64,000 nt of DNA from Microbacterium faecale (GCF_014640975.1 NZ_BMHO01000001.1:1994166-2058165); one strand, 5' to 3'. Counted from the first letter of the stretch, positions 40,191-50,584 are shown. The notes: generated by a model not told the origin, from the letters alone. Numbers and translations are program-made.

Positions 40191-41216
40191 ATGAAGAAGA
40201 TCGGGTTCCTCTCATTCGGGCACTGGACACCGCATCCGCAGTCGGCCACGCGCTCGGCGAGCGACGTGCTGCACCAGTCGATCGACCTCGCGCAGGCCGC
40301 CGAGGATCTCGGCGTCGACGGCGCCTACTTCCGCGTGCACCACTTCGCCCGTCAGTTGGCCTCGCCGTTCCCGCTGCTCGCCGCGGCGGGAGCAAAGACG
40401 TCACGCATCGAGCTCGGCACGGGCGTGATCGATATGCGTTACGAGAACCCGATGTACATGGTCGAGGATGCCGGTGCGGCCGATCTCATCGCCGATGGAC
40501 GCCTGCAGCTCGGGATCTCGCGCGGATCACCCGAGCAGGTCGTCGACGGTTGGAAGTACTTCGGATATTCCTCGAGTGAGGATGATCCGACGGGGGCTGC
40601 GGCGGCGCGAGGTAAGACGGAGTTGCTGCTGCAGTTGCTCGAAGGGGAGGGGTTCGCCGAGCCGAACCCGCGGCCGATGTTCCCGAACCCGCCGGGGCGA
40701 TTGCGCCTCGAGCCGCACAGCGAGGGTCTCCGACAGCGCATCTGGTGGGGCGCCGGGTCCGACCAGACAGCGATCTGGGCGGCTGAACACGGCATGAACC
40801 TCATGAGTTCGACGCTCAAGAACGACGAGACGGGCGAACCGTTCCACGTGCAGCAGGCGAAGCAGCTGCGCGCGTTCACGGACGCGTGGGACACGGAGCG
40901 CTGGGGATTCGAACCGCGTACCTCCGTGTCGCGCTCGATCATCGCGATCACCAGCGACGAGGACCGACGATACTTCCTCGGCGGGGGAGATCATGAGGAC
41001 CAGGTCGGCATGATCGACGAGTCGACGCGCGCGATCTTCGGCCGGTCCTACACGGATGAGCCCGACGTCCTGATCGAGCAGCTCCGTCACGATGAGGCGA
41101 TCGCCGGGGCGGACACCCTGCTGATCACGGTACCGAACCAGCTGGGCGTGGACTACAACGCCCACCTCATGGAGTCGATCCTGACGCACGTCGCACCCGC
41201 CCTGGGCTGGCGCTGA
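40191..41216 (+). CDS. LLM-class (luciferase-like) flavin-dependent oxidoreductase
   Basis: A 341-residue TIM-barrel monooxygenase. It opens KKIGFLSFGHWTP and carries RVHHFARQLASPFPLL, GTGVIDMRYENP and GRLQLGISRGSPEQV, typical of the bacterial luciferase/F420 or FMN group. The electron donor and substrate are not determinable by eye. ATG 40191 is favoured over an ATG 18 nt upstream because of the 6-nt spacing from GAGAAT. A GC hairpin at 41246 follows. Confidence 0.9.
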   Translation: MKKIGFLSFGHWTPHPQSATRSASDVLHQSIDLAQAAEDLGVDGAYFRVHHFARQLASPFPLLAAAGAKTSRIELGTGVIDMRYENPMYMVEDAGAADLIADGRLQLGISRGSPEQVVDGWKYFGYSSSEDDPTGAAAARGKTELLLQLLEGEGFAEPNPRPMFPNPPGRLRLEPHSEGLRQRIWWGAGSDQTAIWAAEHGMNLMSSTLKNDETGEPFHVQQAKQLRAFTDAWDTERWGFEPRTSVSRSIIAITSDEDRRYFLGGGDHEDQVGMIDESTRAIFGRSYTDEPDVLIEQLRHDEAIAGADTLLITVPNQLGVDYNAHLMESILTHVAPALGWR

Positions 41217-41245
41217 CGGGCACGCTTCACCTGTCGCTTCGTCGA

Positions 41246-41269
41246 CGGCGCCCAGGCTGTCGGGCGCCG
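41246..41269. terminator. Bidirectional GC hairpin
   Basis: CGGCGCCC, an 8-nt loop, then GGGCGCCG, located between the convergent luciferase-like gene and the small membrane protein gene. Confidence 0.6.
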
Positions 41270-41289
41270 CCGGCCGGGCACTCCGCCCG

Positions 41290-41715
41290 CTAACGCCCCC
41301 GGCGCGCTCGGTGCCTGCGGATGGTCACGATCACGAGGATGACGGTCCCTGGCCCGAAGAACGCGAGGCAGAGCCCTCCGCCGATGATTCCCGCGCCGCC
41401 GCCGCGCCATCCCCAGGCACCCGGGGCGAGGAGGCCCGAGAGGATCATTACCGCACCCGTCGCGGCGAAGAAGAAGCAGGCGACAGTCAACATGATGTCT
41501 GTCAGGAGAGAGGGACGCGCCCTCATCTCGACGATGCCTGTCAGGATCCCCATCAGGCCGAAGCAGACGCTCACGGCACCCATCCAAGGATTCTCGACGA
41601 CGAGGAGAAGGAAGACGCCGACGGCGGCGAAGACCACTCCGAGGAGAGTCAGCAGAACCCCCTCGCGCCGCTTCTTGCGACGGGCGCTCCTGATGACCGT
41701 CTCGAAATCCTCCAC
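41290..41715 (-). CDS. Small membrane protein of unknown function
   Basis: A 141-residue protein with a basic N-terminus (RSARRKKRREG), four predicted membrane helices (about residues 19-40, 44-62, 73-95 and 105-128) and a basic C-terminus (RRHRARRGR). Both ends are therefore probably cytoplasmic. There is no recognised domain. The GTG start follows TAGGAT by exactly 6 nt. Confidence 0.78.
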   Translation of the reverse strand: MEDFETVIRSARRKKRREGVLLTLLGVVFAAVGVFLLLVVENPWMGAVSVCFGLMGILTGIVEMRARPSLLTDIMLTVACFFFAATGAVMILSGLLAPGAWGWRGGGAGIIGGGLCLAFFGPGTVILVIVTIRRHRARRGR

Positions 41716-41721
41716 CCACCG

Positions 41722-41727
41722 ATCCTA
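41722..41727 (-). promoter_or_regulatory. Leaderless -10 element of the small membrane protein gene
   Basis: TAGGAT on the minus strand, 6 nt before GTG 41715. Confidence 0.55.
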
Positions 41728-41833
41728 CGGAGCCCTCAGCGTTGACGCATTCTCCGCGAAGGCGGGCTCCTGCGCGACGGTCAGCTCGGCCGGTCGTCGC
41801 GATACGACCTCGACGCGCGATCGTCGCGGCAGC

Positions 41834-42307
41834 TCACGTGGTCGGTGCGGTGAACCCCGGGCGCGTGTGTCGGGTTTCAGGATCCTCGAGCTCCTCGAAC
41901 AGCGTCACCTCGAGATCCGCGGGCGCGTGCATTCGCGAGTTCAGCGACCTCCACGGGGTCTCACGCGGCGCGGCGATGAGCTCGGCACCGGCCTGCACCA
42001 GGCGTTCGGTTCTGCCCGCGCCGTCGTCGACCTCGAAGGCGATGCGGATGTGCGCGCTCGGTCGGCCATCCGCTTCGACCTCGTCGATCATGCGCACTTG
42101 CGCCGGGTTTGAGATCTCAAGCGTCGCGGCGCCCGCATCGAGGATCGCGACGCGCGCGTCGCCCTCACCTTCGAACGCGGCGCGTTCCGGGAGCCCGAGA
42201 GCGTCCCGATAGAAAGCGAGGGCCGCGTCGAAGTCGGCTGCCTCCACGACGAGACGGAGCTGCTTTACCGGGGACTGCGGGGGAGTGGCATGCGAGTTCT
42301 GTGTCAT
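41834..42307 (-). CDS. VOC (glyoxalase/bleomycin-resistance) family protein
   Basis: A 157-residue single-subunit VOC protein. It has LVVEAADFDAALAFYRDALGL at the N-terminal half and the TLEISNP and IRIAFEVDD strands, with typical metal or substrate positions in RLVVEA and EVTLFEE. VOC proteins include glyoxalases, dioxygenases and drug-binding proteins, so the role is open. The ATG at 42307 starts only 42 nt from the divergent MerR start, suggesting the MerR protein may control it. Confidence 0.85.
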   Translation of the reverse strand: MTQNSHATPPQSPVKQLRLVVEAADFDAALAFYRDALGLPERAAFEGEGDARVAILDAGAATLEISNPAQVRMIDEVEADGRPSAHIRIAFEVDDGAGRTERLVQAGAELIAAPRETPWRSLNSRMHAPADLEVTLFEELEDPETRHTRPGFTAPTT

Positions 42308-42349
42308 GTCGACTACGGTAAGACCTGACATCAATGTGAGGGGCAAGTG
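42308..42349. promoter_or_regulatory. Shared 42-nt divergent control region (VOC/MerR)
   Basis: Both genes start from this short space, so their promoters must overlap each other or the coding ends. GTC...GAC half-sites (GTCGACTACGGTAAGAC, 42308-42324) could be an operator. I cannot assign -10 and -35 boxes with confidence. Confidence 0.35.
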
Positions 42350-42700
42350 ATGCGAATCGGCGAGCTGTCCAGACGCACCGGAGCGAGCGTGCGTTCGCTG
42401 CGGTACTACGAGGACTGTGGGTTGATCGAGGCGGGCCGCAGTGCGAGCGGCCAGCGTCATTACGACGAATCAGCGGTGGAGCGTGTCGCCCTCGTACGCC
42501 AGCTGCTGACAGCCGGGCTCGGCACCACGGCGATCGCGGATGTGCTGCCGTGCATGGCACAGCCCGAATCGCAGACGAGCAAGCTCACCGAGCGACTGAT
42601 CGCGGAACGCGACCGGATCGACGACGAGATCGCGCAGCGCGTGACGACGCGGGCGGCACTCGACGAGATCATCGGCGCAGCGCCCGCGCACGACCGCTGA
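42350..42700 (+). CDS. MerR-family transcriptional regulator
   Basis: A 116-residue regulator with the N-terminal winged helix RIGELSRRTGASVRSLRYYEDCGLIEA (RIGELSRRTGASVRSLRYY) and the long dimerisation helix from residue ~72 onwards. Only one or two cysteines are present (C25, C66), so metal sensing like MerR or CueR is unlikely; a small-molecule or stress role fits better. The start is uncertain between GTG 42347 and ATG 42350. It is divergent from the VOC gene, its most likely target. Confidence 0.88.
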   Translation: MRIGELSRRTGASVRSLRYYEDCGLIEAGRSASGQRHYDESAVERVALVRQLLTAGLGTTAIADVLPCMAQPESQTSKLTERLIAERDRIDDEIAQRVTTRAALDEIIGAAPAHDR

Positions 42701-42757
42701 TTTCGGATCCGGGAACGACCAATTACGCCGCCGAAGCGCGGCGGCCTGTGACCTTGC

Positions 42758-42763
42758 TATGCT
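42758..42763 (+). promoter_or_regulatory. -10 element of the DUF4190-type gene pair
   Basis: TATGCT, with a predicted start near 42770, would give a leader of about 45 nt to ATG 42815 that includes GGGGGAG. Confidence 0.4.
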
Positions 42764-42814
42764 CAGTTTCGTTGACGGATGCCAGAGGGCGCCGACCAGG
42801 GGGAGAAGAGCGAT

Positions 42815-43708
42815 ATGGGCGACGCCACGCGCGGCAGTACGCAGCACCCGGTGACCACGCATTCGGGGCCACCGGCGGCATCGGCGCCCTCGCCGCCTGC
42901 CGCGCCGCGGGGGAGCCGCGGGGCGCTCTGGTTGGGGATCATCGCGATCGTTGCTGGCGTCGCTGGACTGACCATCGCGTTTCTGCCTGCTCCGTTCGAG
43001 CTCCGCATGGCCTTCGTGATCGGAGGCATCGTGGTGGCGATCGCCGGGGTCGTCGCGGCGATCATCGCGCTGCGGAAGAGGGCGCCCAAGGGCGTCGCTC
43101 TCACGGGTCTCATCCTGAGCGCGGTCGTGGCCGTGATCACGACCGCGTTCCTCGTCTTGAGTGTGATCGCCGAGTATCAGATCGAGGCGATGGTCCAGCG
43201 CAACGCGGAAGAACAGCAAAGCCGCCTTGCGCAGGAGCAGGCCGAGGAGACTGCGATCTTCGAGCAATCGGAATGGCTCTCAGACGCGCGCGCGGAGGCC
43301 GTTAAGTCCGACTTCGCCGCGGTCGACGCCGCGACGTTGGAAGAGATCCTCGCCGCGCCCGACGCATACGCGGAACAGGGAATCGTCGTCGACGTGTCTC
43401 AGATCCTTCCTCTCACCTCGGATTCGATGGCGGCGGAAGGGCTGTGCCTGACCGAGGCGACGATCGCTCCGGCGGACGGTTCGGAACTCGAGCGCATGCC
43501 ACGCATCGGCATCGTCGATCGCGGCACCGCGGAGCACTGCGAGTTCATCGACGGGCCGTTCGAGGCAGGGGCTGACACAGGGGATATCGGTGGCTTCCTT
43601 GAGAACTTCGGCGAGAGGACACGTGTGTGGCTCGCGCCGACGGGAACGGTCCCGATGCAGGACCAGGACGAGCTCCCGCTCTTTACGCTCATGGGGGTCG
43701 TGGAGTGA
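42815..43708 (+). CDS. DUF4190-like membrane protein, first of a tandem pair
   Basis: A 297-residue protein: a short Ser/Pro-rich cytoplasmic head, three hydrophobic segments (about residues 30-50, 55-78 and 90-110) with ALRKRAPKGVALTG between helices as in DUF4190 proteins, then a coiled, Glu/Gln-rich stalk and an outer domain. Two cysteines (EGLCLTEA and EHCEF) are conserved in the next gene and may pair. ATG 42815 is chosen for its upstream GGGGGAG; ATG 42779 is also possible. Confidence 0.82.
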   Translation: MGDATRGSTQHPVTTHSGPPAASAPSPPAAPRGSRGALWLGIIAIVAGVAGLTIAFLPAPFELRMAFVIGGIVVAIAGVVAAIIALRKRAPKGVALTGLILSAVVAVITTAFLVLSVIAEYQIEAMVQRNAEEQQSRLAQEQAEETAIFEQSEWLSDARAEAVKSDFAAVDAATLEEILAAPDAYAEQGIVVDVSQILPLTSDSMAAEGLCLTEATIAPADGSELERMPRIGIVDRGTAEHCEFIDGPFEAGADTGDIGGFLENFGERTRVWLAPTGTVPMQDQDELPLFTLMGVVE

Positions 43709-44556
43709 CGTCACATGCTCCTCTCGAGCCGGCATCACCGCCGCCAGCAACGTCTCGACAGAGTCGCAGTCCGCTCTGGTGGGGAGTCGCCGCGATTGTC
43801 GCCGGCATCCTGGGACCGGTCGTCGCATTGATGCCCATCCTCCACGAGTTCCGCGTCGTGCTCGTGGTCGCCGGTGTCGTGATCGCGACGGGTGGCGTCA
43901 TCGCGGCGATCGTCGCGCTCCGGAAAAAGGCTCCCAAGGGTGTTGCCATCACCGGGGTCGCGTTGAGCGGCGTCATCGCCCTGGTGATGAGCGGGTTCTT
44001 CGCCCTGGTCCTCATCGAGGAGAATCGGGCCGACGCGCTCTATCAGCGCGCGGTCGAGGAGGCAGCAGCTCAGCGCGCAGAAGAGCTTGCTGCCGAGGCG
44101 GCGATCTTCGAGAAGTCGGAGTGGCTGGAAGACGCGCGTGCGAACGCCAAGGAGTCCGACTTCGTCCCCGTCGGCGCCACGCAGCTGACCGCGATCCTGA
44201 ACGATCCCGAGCGACACGAGGGTCAGGACATCATCGTGGATGCACTGATGCCCGCCCCGCTCATGGCAGAGGCGGAGGAGGCAGAAGGGTTGTGCATGAT
44301 CCTGACGACCCTCTCGCCGACGGACGGATCTTCACTCGAGTACGCCGCCGAAGTCGTCATGGTCGATCGCGGCATCCCGACACACTGCGAGTTCTTTCAG
44401 GGGCCGGTCGACAGAGAGGGCGCAACGGAGGAACTCACCGACTGGGCGGGAGAGTACCGAGGCGAGAGTCGCGTGTGGCTGTCGATGAGCGGCACGACCA
44501 CCGTAGATGGTGTCGACGGGATCCCGCTGTTCCATCTCATTCGCGTCGAGGAGTGA
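43705..44556 (+). CDS. DUF4190-like membrane protein, second of a tandem pair
   Basis: A 283-residue paralogue of the previous gene with the same layout: hydrophobic segments, ALRKKAPKGVAITG, a stalk with AAIFEKSEWLEDARA matching AIFEQSEWLSDARA upstream, and the two cysteines in EGLCMIL and HCEFF. The sequences are clearly related but diverged, so the duplication is old. GTG 43705 overlaps the upstream stop (GTGA), so both proteins are probably made together. Function unknown. Confidence 0.83.
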   Translation: MTSHAPLEPASPPPATSRQSRSPLWWGVAAIVAGILGPVVALMPILHEFRVVLVVAGVVIATGGVIAAIVALRKKAPKGVAITGVALSGVIALVMSGFFALVLIEENRADALYQRAVEEAAAQRAEELAAEAAIFEKSEWLEDARANAKESDFVPVGATQLTAILNDPERHEGQDIIVDALMPAPLMAEAEEAEGLCMILTTLSPTDGSSLEYAAEVVMVDRGIPTHCEFFQGPVDREGATEELTDWAGEYRGESRVWLSMSGTTTVDGVDGIPLFHLIRVEE

Positions 44557-44601
44557 CGACGACCGCGCGCGTTCGTTGATGCGGACGACGCCCGAAAAGG
44601 G

Positions 44602-44631
44602 TGCGGCCGGTGGGATGTCCCACCGGCCGCA
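44602..44631. terminator. Perfect bidirectional terminator hairpin
   Basis: TGCGGCCGGTGGGA, then tg, then the exact 14-nt complement. It lies between the convergent DUF4190 pair and gdhA. Upstream AAAAGG supplies a short A/T stretch for the minus-strand direction. Confidence 0.85.
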
Positions 44632-44648
44632 TCCCTGAGTCGAATCGA

Positions 44649-46222
<1,574 letters not shown>

Positions 46223-47716
46223 TCAGAGCCCCTGTCCGGCCTCCCACAGACGCTCGGTCTGACCACGGAGAAGCGCGTCGAGCTGTATCGCCTGGGCATC
46301 GGTGAGCGACGAGACGTAGTCGATGATCCCGCGGCCGACCGACCAGCGCTGCAGCTCGGCGTCGTTCTGCGTCGTCAGGAGATCGGGCCGCGCTTTGCGA
46401 GCTTGGAAGTAGTCCTCGGTCGCCAGGTCGACGAGGTCGAGCAGGCGTCGCGGCGCCCTTCTGACGTCGTACGGGTCGTCCAGCCAGGCCGTCAGCCCGT
46501 CGACCAGGCGTTCGAGCACGCTCGCCTGCCCACGCTGGTACACGGCGAGATCGGGCCGGTCGAGGATGAATCGCTCGTGCAGGAACTTCAGCACGGCAAC
46601 CTCGTGCCAGGCCGTGCGATCGAGGCTGACGTGGCCCGAGCGGTGCGCGGGGTCGCGGTGCACCTCGATCGACGACTGCAGGTGGTGGATCCATTCGGTC
46701 GTGAAGCGCGCGAGCGAGCGGTCGGCGGCGAGGGACCCGTCGAACGGCACGGTGAGCAGGCCCTCGATGACCTCGTCGTTCACGCGCGCAACCGCCGCGT
46801 CGAACGCGTCGGCATCGGCGATCCACGGATCGCGGTCGGCGAGGCGTCGCCAGAGCAGCTCGAGCGCGTGGCCGGGCACCCTCGGCTGCGCCGCGAGCGC
46901 GGCAGAGTCGAGAGTGCGCAGATTCGCGACCTCACGGCGCCACGCGTGGAACTCGCCAGCGATCGTGGCTTGATTGAGGAGCCCCGCGCGATAGAAGTCG
47001 TCGAGATCGTGGAGCGAATAGGCGATGTCGTCGGCGATGTCCATCACCGAGCACTCGAGCGTCTGCTGTCCGCTGTCGATCGCGGGATATGCGCCGAGCG
47101 CATCCTCGGCGTCATGCAGGTCTACGGCGTACATCGAGTACTTGCCGCTCGCGGCCCCGCGGCGCGTTCCGCCGTCGCCGCGCAGCCACGGGTACTTCAG
47201 CACCGCCGCACGGACGGCGCGCGTGAGGTTCAGTCCGACGCCGGGCGTGTTGTGTTCGTCGAGACGTGCCAGGATCCGGTACGTCTGCGCGTTTCCCTCG
47301 AAGCCCTCGGTCAGCTGGAAGCGTCCGCGCGCCAGTCGGTCGAGCGTCTGCTCTCCGAGATGACCGAACGGCGGGTGTCCGACGTCGTGCGCCGCCGACG
47401 CCGCCTGGACGACGACCGGATGGCAGCCGCCGAGGTCGGCGACGACCTCGCCCATGGCGCCCTCGTCGCGGTGAAGGTGCATGGCGATGGCGCGCGCGAC
47501 GGCCGACACCTTCACGGAATGCGTGAGCCGGTTGTGCACGGCGAGGCCCGCGCCCGTCTGCGCGATCACCTGCGTGACGGCCGACAGACGCGAGAAGTAC
47601 GGCGAGAAGCGGATGCGCTCGATGTCGACGCGGAAGTGCGGGTTGTCTTCGGCAAGCTGGAACTCATCGAGCGCTTCTTCGGCGCGACGTCCCGTGCGCG
47701 GATCGTGGCTCATCAT
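46223..47716 (-). CDS. dgt: Deoxyguanosinetriphosphate triphosphohydrolase-like protein
   Basis: Hydrolyses dGTP (or other dNTPs) to the nucleoside and triphosphate. The 497-residue HD-domain protein has NRLTHSVKVSAVARAIA with the first His and AASAAHDVGHPPFGHLGEQ with the HD pair; MDIADDIAYSLHD carries the later Asp ligand. It is the longer, actinobacterial variety. The start is uncertain among three ATG codons; 47716 is chosen because CAGGAT lies exactly 6 nt before it. It is divergent from helR. Confidence 0.92.
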   Translation of the reverse strand: MMSHDPRTGRRAEEALDEFQLAEDNPHFRVDIERIRFSPYFSRLSAVTQVIAQTGAGLAVHNRLTHSVKVSAVARAIAMHLHRDEGAMGEVVADLGGCHPVVVQAASAAHDVGHPPFGHLGEQTLDRLARGRFQLTEGFEGNAQTYRILARLDEHNTPGVGLNLTRAVRAAVLKYPWLRGDGGTRRGAASGKYSMYAVDLHDAEDALGAYPAIDSGQQTLECSVMDIADDIAYSLHDLDDFYRAGLLNQATIAGEFHAWRREVANLRTLDSAALAAQPRVPGHALELLWRRLADRDPWIADADAFDAAVARVNDEVIEGLLTVPFDGSLAADRSLARFTTEWIHHLQSSIEVHRDPAHRSGHVSLDRTAWHEVAVLKFLHERFILDRPDLAVYQRGQASVLERLVDGLTAWLDDPYDVRRAPRRLLDLVDLATEDYFQARKARPDLLTTQNDAELQRWSVGRGIIDYVSSLTDAQAIQLDALLRGQTERLWEAGQGL

Positions 47717-47722
47717 GGGCCC

Positions 47723-47728
47723 ATCCTG
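47723..47728 (-). promoter_or_regulatory. Leaderless -10 element of dgt
   Basis: CAGGAT on the minus strand, 6 nt before ATG 47716. Confidence 0.4.
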
Positions 47729-47809
47729 TCGCATTCCCGGCCGCAGGTCACCGCGGGCGCGCCACCCTCTCGGCGCCTGCCGTCACAGAATGCCGCAGAA
47801 TGGAGCAAC

Positions 47810-49948
47810 GTGACTGATCCCGCATCTGCCTCCCGCCGCACGCAGAACCGTTCGTCGTCGCCCGCGCCGACGCTCGATTCGACCGATGATGCGCGCCTGC
47901 GTGAGATCGACCGCGCGCTCGAGGCGGCGCGCGCGGACGTCGAGCGACGTCTCTCCGACGTGCGTCGTGCGGACGGAGGCGCGGGCCAGGACGCCATGGA
48001 CCGCGATATCGCCGTGCATCGTCTGGTGTCGCGTCAAACCGTCCTGCGTCGCTTCACCCGAGACCTGTGTCTCGGCAAGATCGTGCCGGCGGACGGCGGC
48101 GAGGAGCTCTACATCGGTCGCACCGGACTCGTCTCTCCCGAGGGGAAGCGTCTGCTCGTGGACTGGCGCGCGCCGGCCGCCGAGCCGTTCTTCGGGGCCA
48201 CACACGAGGATCCGACGGGGCTCGCGATGCGGCGACGCTTCCTCTGGCAGCTCGGGCACGTCGTCGACTTCTGGGACGAGGTGTTCGACCCGCAGCTGCC
48301 GACCGATTCGCGCGCGCTCGACGAGCACTCCGCGTTCATCCGGAGCCTCGGCGGATCCCGCTCGCCCCGAATGCGTGACGTACTCGGAACCATCCAGGCC
48401 GATCAGGACCGCATCATCCGCGCGGCCTCCCGCGACGCGCTCGTGGTCGACGGCGGGCCGGGCACGGGCAAGACCGTGGCGGCGCTCCACCGCGCGGCCT
48501 ACCTGCTGTACGCTGACGCGCGCGTGTCGCGGACGGGCGGAGGCGTGCTGTTCCTCGGACCGAATGACCGTTACCTCTCGTACGTCGACGACGTGCTGCC
48601 GAGCCTCGGCGAGGACAGCGTGCGAATCGCCACGCTGCGCCGCCTCGTCGCCGAGGGAGCGGATGCGTCGGCCGAACCGGATCCGCGGGTGGCGGCGATC
48701 AAGGGACGGACCGAGTGGGAGCAGACGATCGCCGCAATCGTGCGCGAGTACGAACGCGTTCCCGACGAGCCGACGGTCGTGGCGACATCGTGGGCAGACA
48801 TCGATATCGAACCGGACGAATGGGCCGAAGCTTTCGAGGCGGCCGACGACGGGACGCCCCATAATGAGGCACGGGAGACGGTGTGGAACGAGCTGCTCGA
48901 TCTGGTCACAGCGAAGGTGACCGAGATGCCGCCGCACCTTGCTCGGCGAGAGCTCGAGCATCACACGGGCCTGCGCGAGATGTTCGACGCCGTCTGGCCG
49001 ATGCTGTCGCCGGCCGGGCTGGTCGCCGCGCTGTGGACCTCGCCGTCACTCATCGCGGGTCACGCCGCGTGGCTGCCGGATGACGACGCCGAGCGGATCC
49101 GCCGCACGGACGGCACGGCCTGGACGCTCGCCGATCTTCCGTTGCTGGACGCAGCGCGCGACCTCATCGGCGATCCGGCGGCCACAGAGCGCCGCCTCGC
49201 ACACGCGCGCGCCCTCACCGCGGAACGCGAGCGGATCGAAACCGTCGTGGAGTACCTGCACGATGCGGACGAGGACGGAGAGGGCACGTCGCTGATGCTC
49301 GACGCCTCGGACATGCAGGAGCGCCTGATTGACCCGGGCGCGTTGCCTACCCTCCCCACCGACGCCCTCGCCGGCCCGTTCGCACACGTGATCGTGGATG
49401 AGGCGCAGGAGCTGTCGCCCGCGGAATGGCGCATGCTGATCCGGCGGTGCCCGTCGAAGAGCTTCACGGTCGTGGGGGATCGCGCGCAGGCACGCCACGG
49501 ATTCACTGAGACGTGGCAGGAGCGACTGACCTCGCTGGGGATCGCCCGGTCGACGCTCGCGGAGCTGACGATCAACTACCGCACGCCCGCGGAGATCATG
49601 GCGGAGGCGGCGCCGGTCATCCGTGCGGCTCTCCCGGACGCGAACGTGCCGACGTCGGTGCGCGAGACGGGCCGCCCCGTCCTCCACGCGCGGGCGGGAG
49701 ATCTCGCAGGCATCCTCGAGCGATGGCTCGGCGAGCACGACGAAGGCGTGGCGTGCGTGATCGGATCCGCCGACGTGCCGCCGCTTCCGCGCGTCACGGC
49801 GCTGACGCCGCCGGAGGCGAAGGGGCTCGAGTTCGACCTCGTCGTGCTCGTGGACCCCGACTCCTTCGGCGACGGCGTCACGGGTGCGGTCGATCGCTAC
49901 GTCGCGATGACACGTGCCACCTCGGACCTCGTGATCCTCACCTCCTGA
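47810..49948 (+). CDS. helR: HelR-like RNA polymerase recycling ATPase (HelD/UvrD superfamily)
   Basis: A 712-residue superfamily 1 protein. The N-terminal coiled region (about residues 20-70) is followed by DWRAPAAEPFFGATHEDPTG, typical of HelD/HelR proteins. Walker A is GGPGTGKT (about 215-222), Walker B is VIVDEAQELSPAEW, and late motifs are NYRTPAEIM and AKGLEFDLVVLVD. HelR proteins release stalled RNA polymerase and, in Streptomyces, confer rifamycin tolerance. I found no rifamycin-associated element upstream. GTG 47810 has GGAG before it; the long in-frame upstream stretch is antisense to dgt and rejected. Confidence 0.88.
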   Translation: MTDPASASRRTQNRSSSPAPTLDSTDDARLREIDRALEAARADVERRLSDVRRADGGAGQDAMDRDIAVHRLVSRQTVLRRFTRDLCLGKIVPADGGEELYIGRTGLVSPEGKRLLVDWRAPAAEPFFGATHEDPTGLAMRRRFLWQLGHVVDFWDEVFDPQLPTDSRALDEHSAFIRSLGGSRSPRMRDVLGTIQADQDRIIRAASRDALVVDGGPGTGKTVAALHRAAYLLYADARVSRTGGGVLFLGPNDRYLSYVDDVLPSLGEDSVRIATLRRLVAEGADASAEPDPRVAAIKGRTEWEQTIAAIVREYERVPDEPTVVATSWADIDIEPDEWAEAFEAADDGTPHNEARETVWNELLDLVTAKVTEMPPHLARRELEHHTGLREMFDAVWPMLSPAGLVAALWTSPSLIAGHAAWLPDDDAERIRRTDGTAWTLADLPLLDAARDLIGDPAATERRLAHARALTAERERIETVVEYLHDADEDGEGTSLMLDASDMQERLIDPGALPTLPTDALAGPFAHVIVDEAQELSPAEWRMLIRRCPSKSFTVVGDRAQARHGFTETWQERLTSLGIARSTLAELTINYRTPAEIMAEAAPVIRAALPDANVPTSVRETGRPVLHARAGDLAGILERWLGEHDEGVACVIGSADVPPLPRVTALTPPEAKGLEFDLVVLVDPDSFGDGVTGAVDRYVAMTRATSDLVILTS

Positions 49949-49976
49949 CCGCCTACCGGGCCAGGGCGGCGCGGCG

Positions 49977-49982
49977 TATGCT
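49977..49982 (+). promoter_or_regulatory. Leaderless -10 element of the DUF1992 gene
   Basis: TATGCT, exactly 6 nt before ATG 49989, with no Shine-Dalgarno. Confidence 0.6.
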
Positions 49983-49988
49983 GACGGC

Positions 49989-50549
49989 ATGTCGGATCCG
50001 CGTGCAGACGCTGCGCGATACCGCGCGGAACGAGACGGAGAGTCCGAAGAGCAGCACACCGGACCGCCGCAGTGGACGACGCGCGAAGAGCGGATCTCGG
50101 CGGTCGAAGCGTCGATTCAGCTGGCGATGCGCCGCGGTGAGTTCGACAACCTGCCGGGCGCGGGCAAGCCGATCGACGGGCTTGACGGGGGACATGACCC
50201 TGACTGGTGGATTCGGCGGAAGATCGAGCGCGAGAATCTCACGGGTCTGGCACCGCCGGCGATCCAATTGCGAAACGAACACCGTGCAATGGAGGCCACG
50301 CTCGATGAGTTCTCGCGCGAAGAGGACGTGCGAGCCCACCTCGAGGAGTTCAACCGCCGCGTCAAGCGGGCGCGGATGCAGTTGGAGGGCGGACCGCCCG
50401 TGGTGACGCCGCTACACGACGTCGACGACGACCTTCGGGCGTGGCGGGATCGGCGCGCGGCGCGACGCGAGCGGGTCACCGAGGAACAGCGACCCAGCGC
50501 GGTCCCGAGGCGCGGGTGGCGCCGCCGATGGCTCGGCGGCGCGCGCTGA
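49989..50549 (+). CDS. DUF1992 (DnaJ-homologue subfamily C member 28-like) protein
   Basis: A 186-residue soluble protein with the family core REERISAVEASIQLAMRRGEFDNLPGAGKPI, of which EFDNLPGAGKPI is diagnostic, followed by WWIRRKIERENL. No J-domain HPD motif is present despite the family name. A basic C-terminus (RRGWRRRWLGGAR) could bind nucleic acid or membrane. Function unknown. It stands alone behind a leaderless-type promoter. Confidence 0.9.
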   Translation: MSDPRADAARYRAERDGESEEQHTGPPQWTTREERISAVEASIQLAMRRGEFDNLPGAGKPIDGLDGGHDPDWWIRRKIERENLTGLAPPAIQLRNEHRAMEATLDEFSREEDVRAHLEEFNRRVKRARMQLEGGPPVVTPLHDVDDDLRAWRDRRAARRERVTEEQRPSAVPRRGWRRRWLGGAR

Positions 50550-50572
50550 CCGGGTGTCGCACTGGACAGCGA

Positions 50573-50578
50573 TACGCT
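50573..50578 (+). promoter_or_regulatory. Leaderless -10 element of the lipoprotein gene
   Basis: TACGCT, exactly 6 nt before ATG 50585. Confidence 0.6.
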
Positions 50579-50584
50579 GACGCG

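Noticed and set aside
46403..47809. Long in-frame N-terminal extension of helR
   Set aside because: It runs antisense to dgt, whose HD motifs are clear. GTG 47810 has GGAG and gives a family-like N-terminus.
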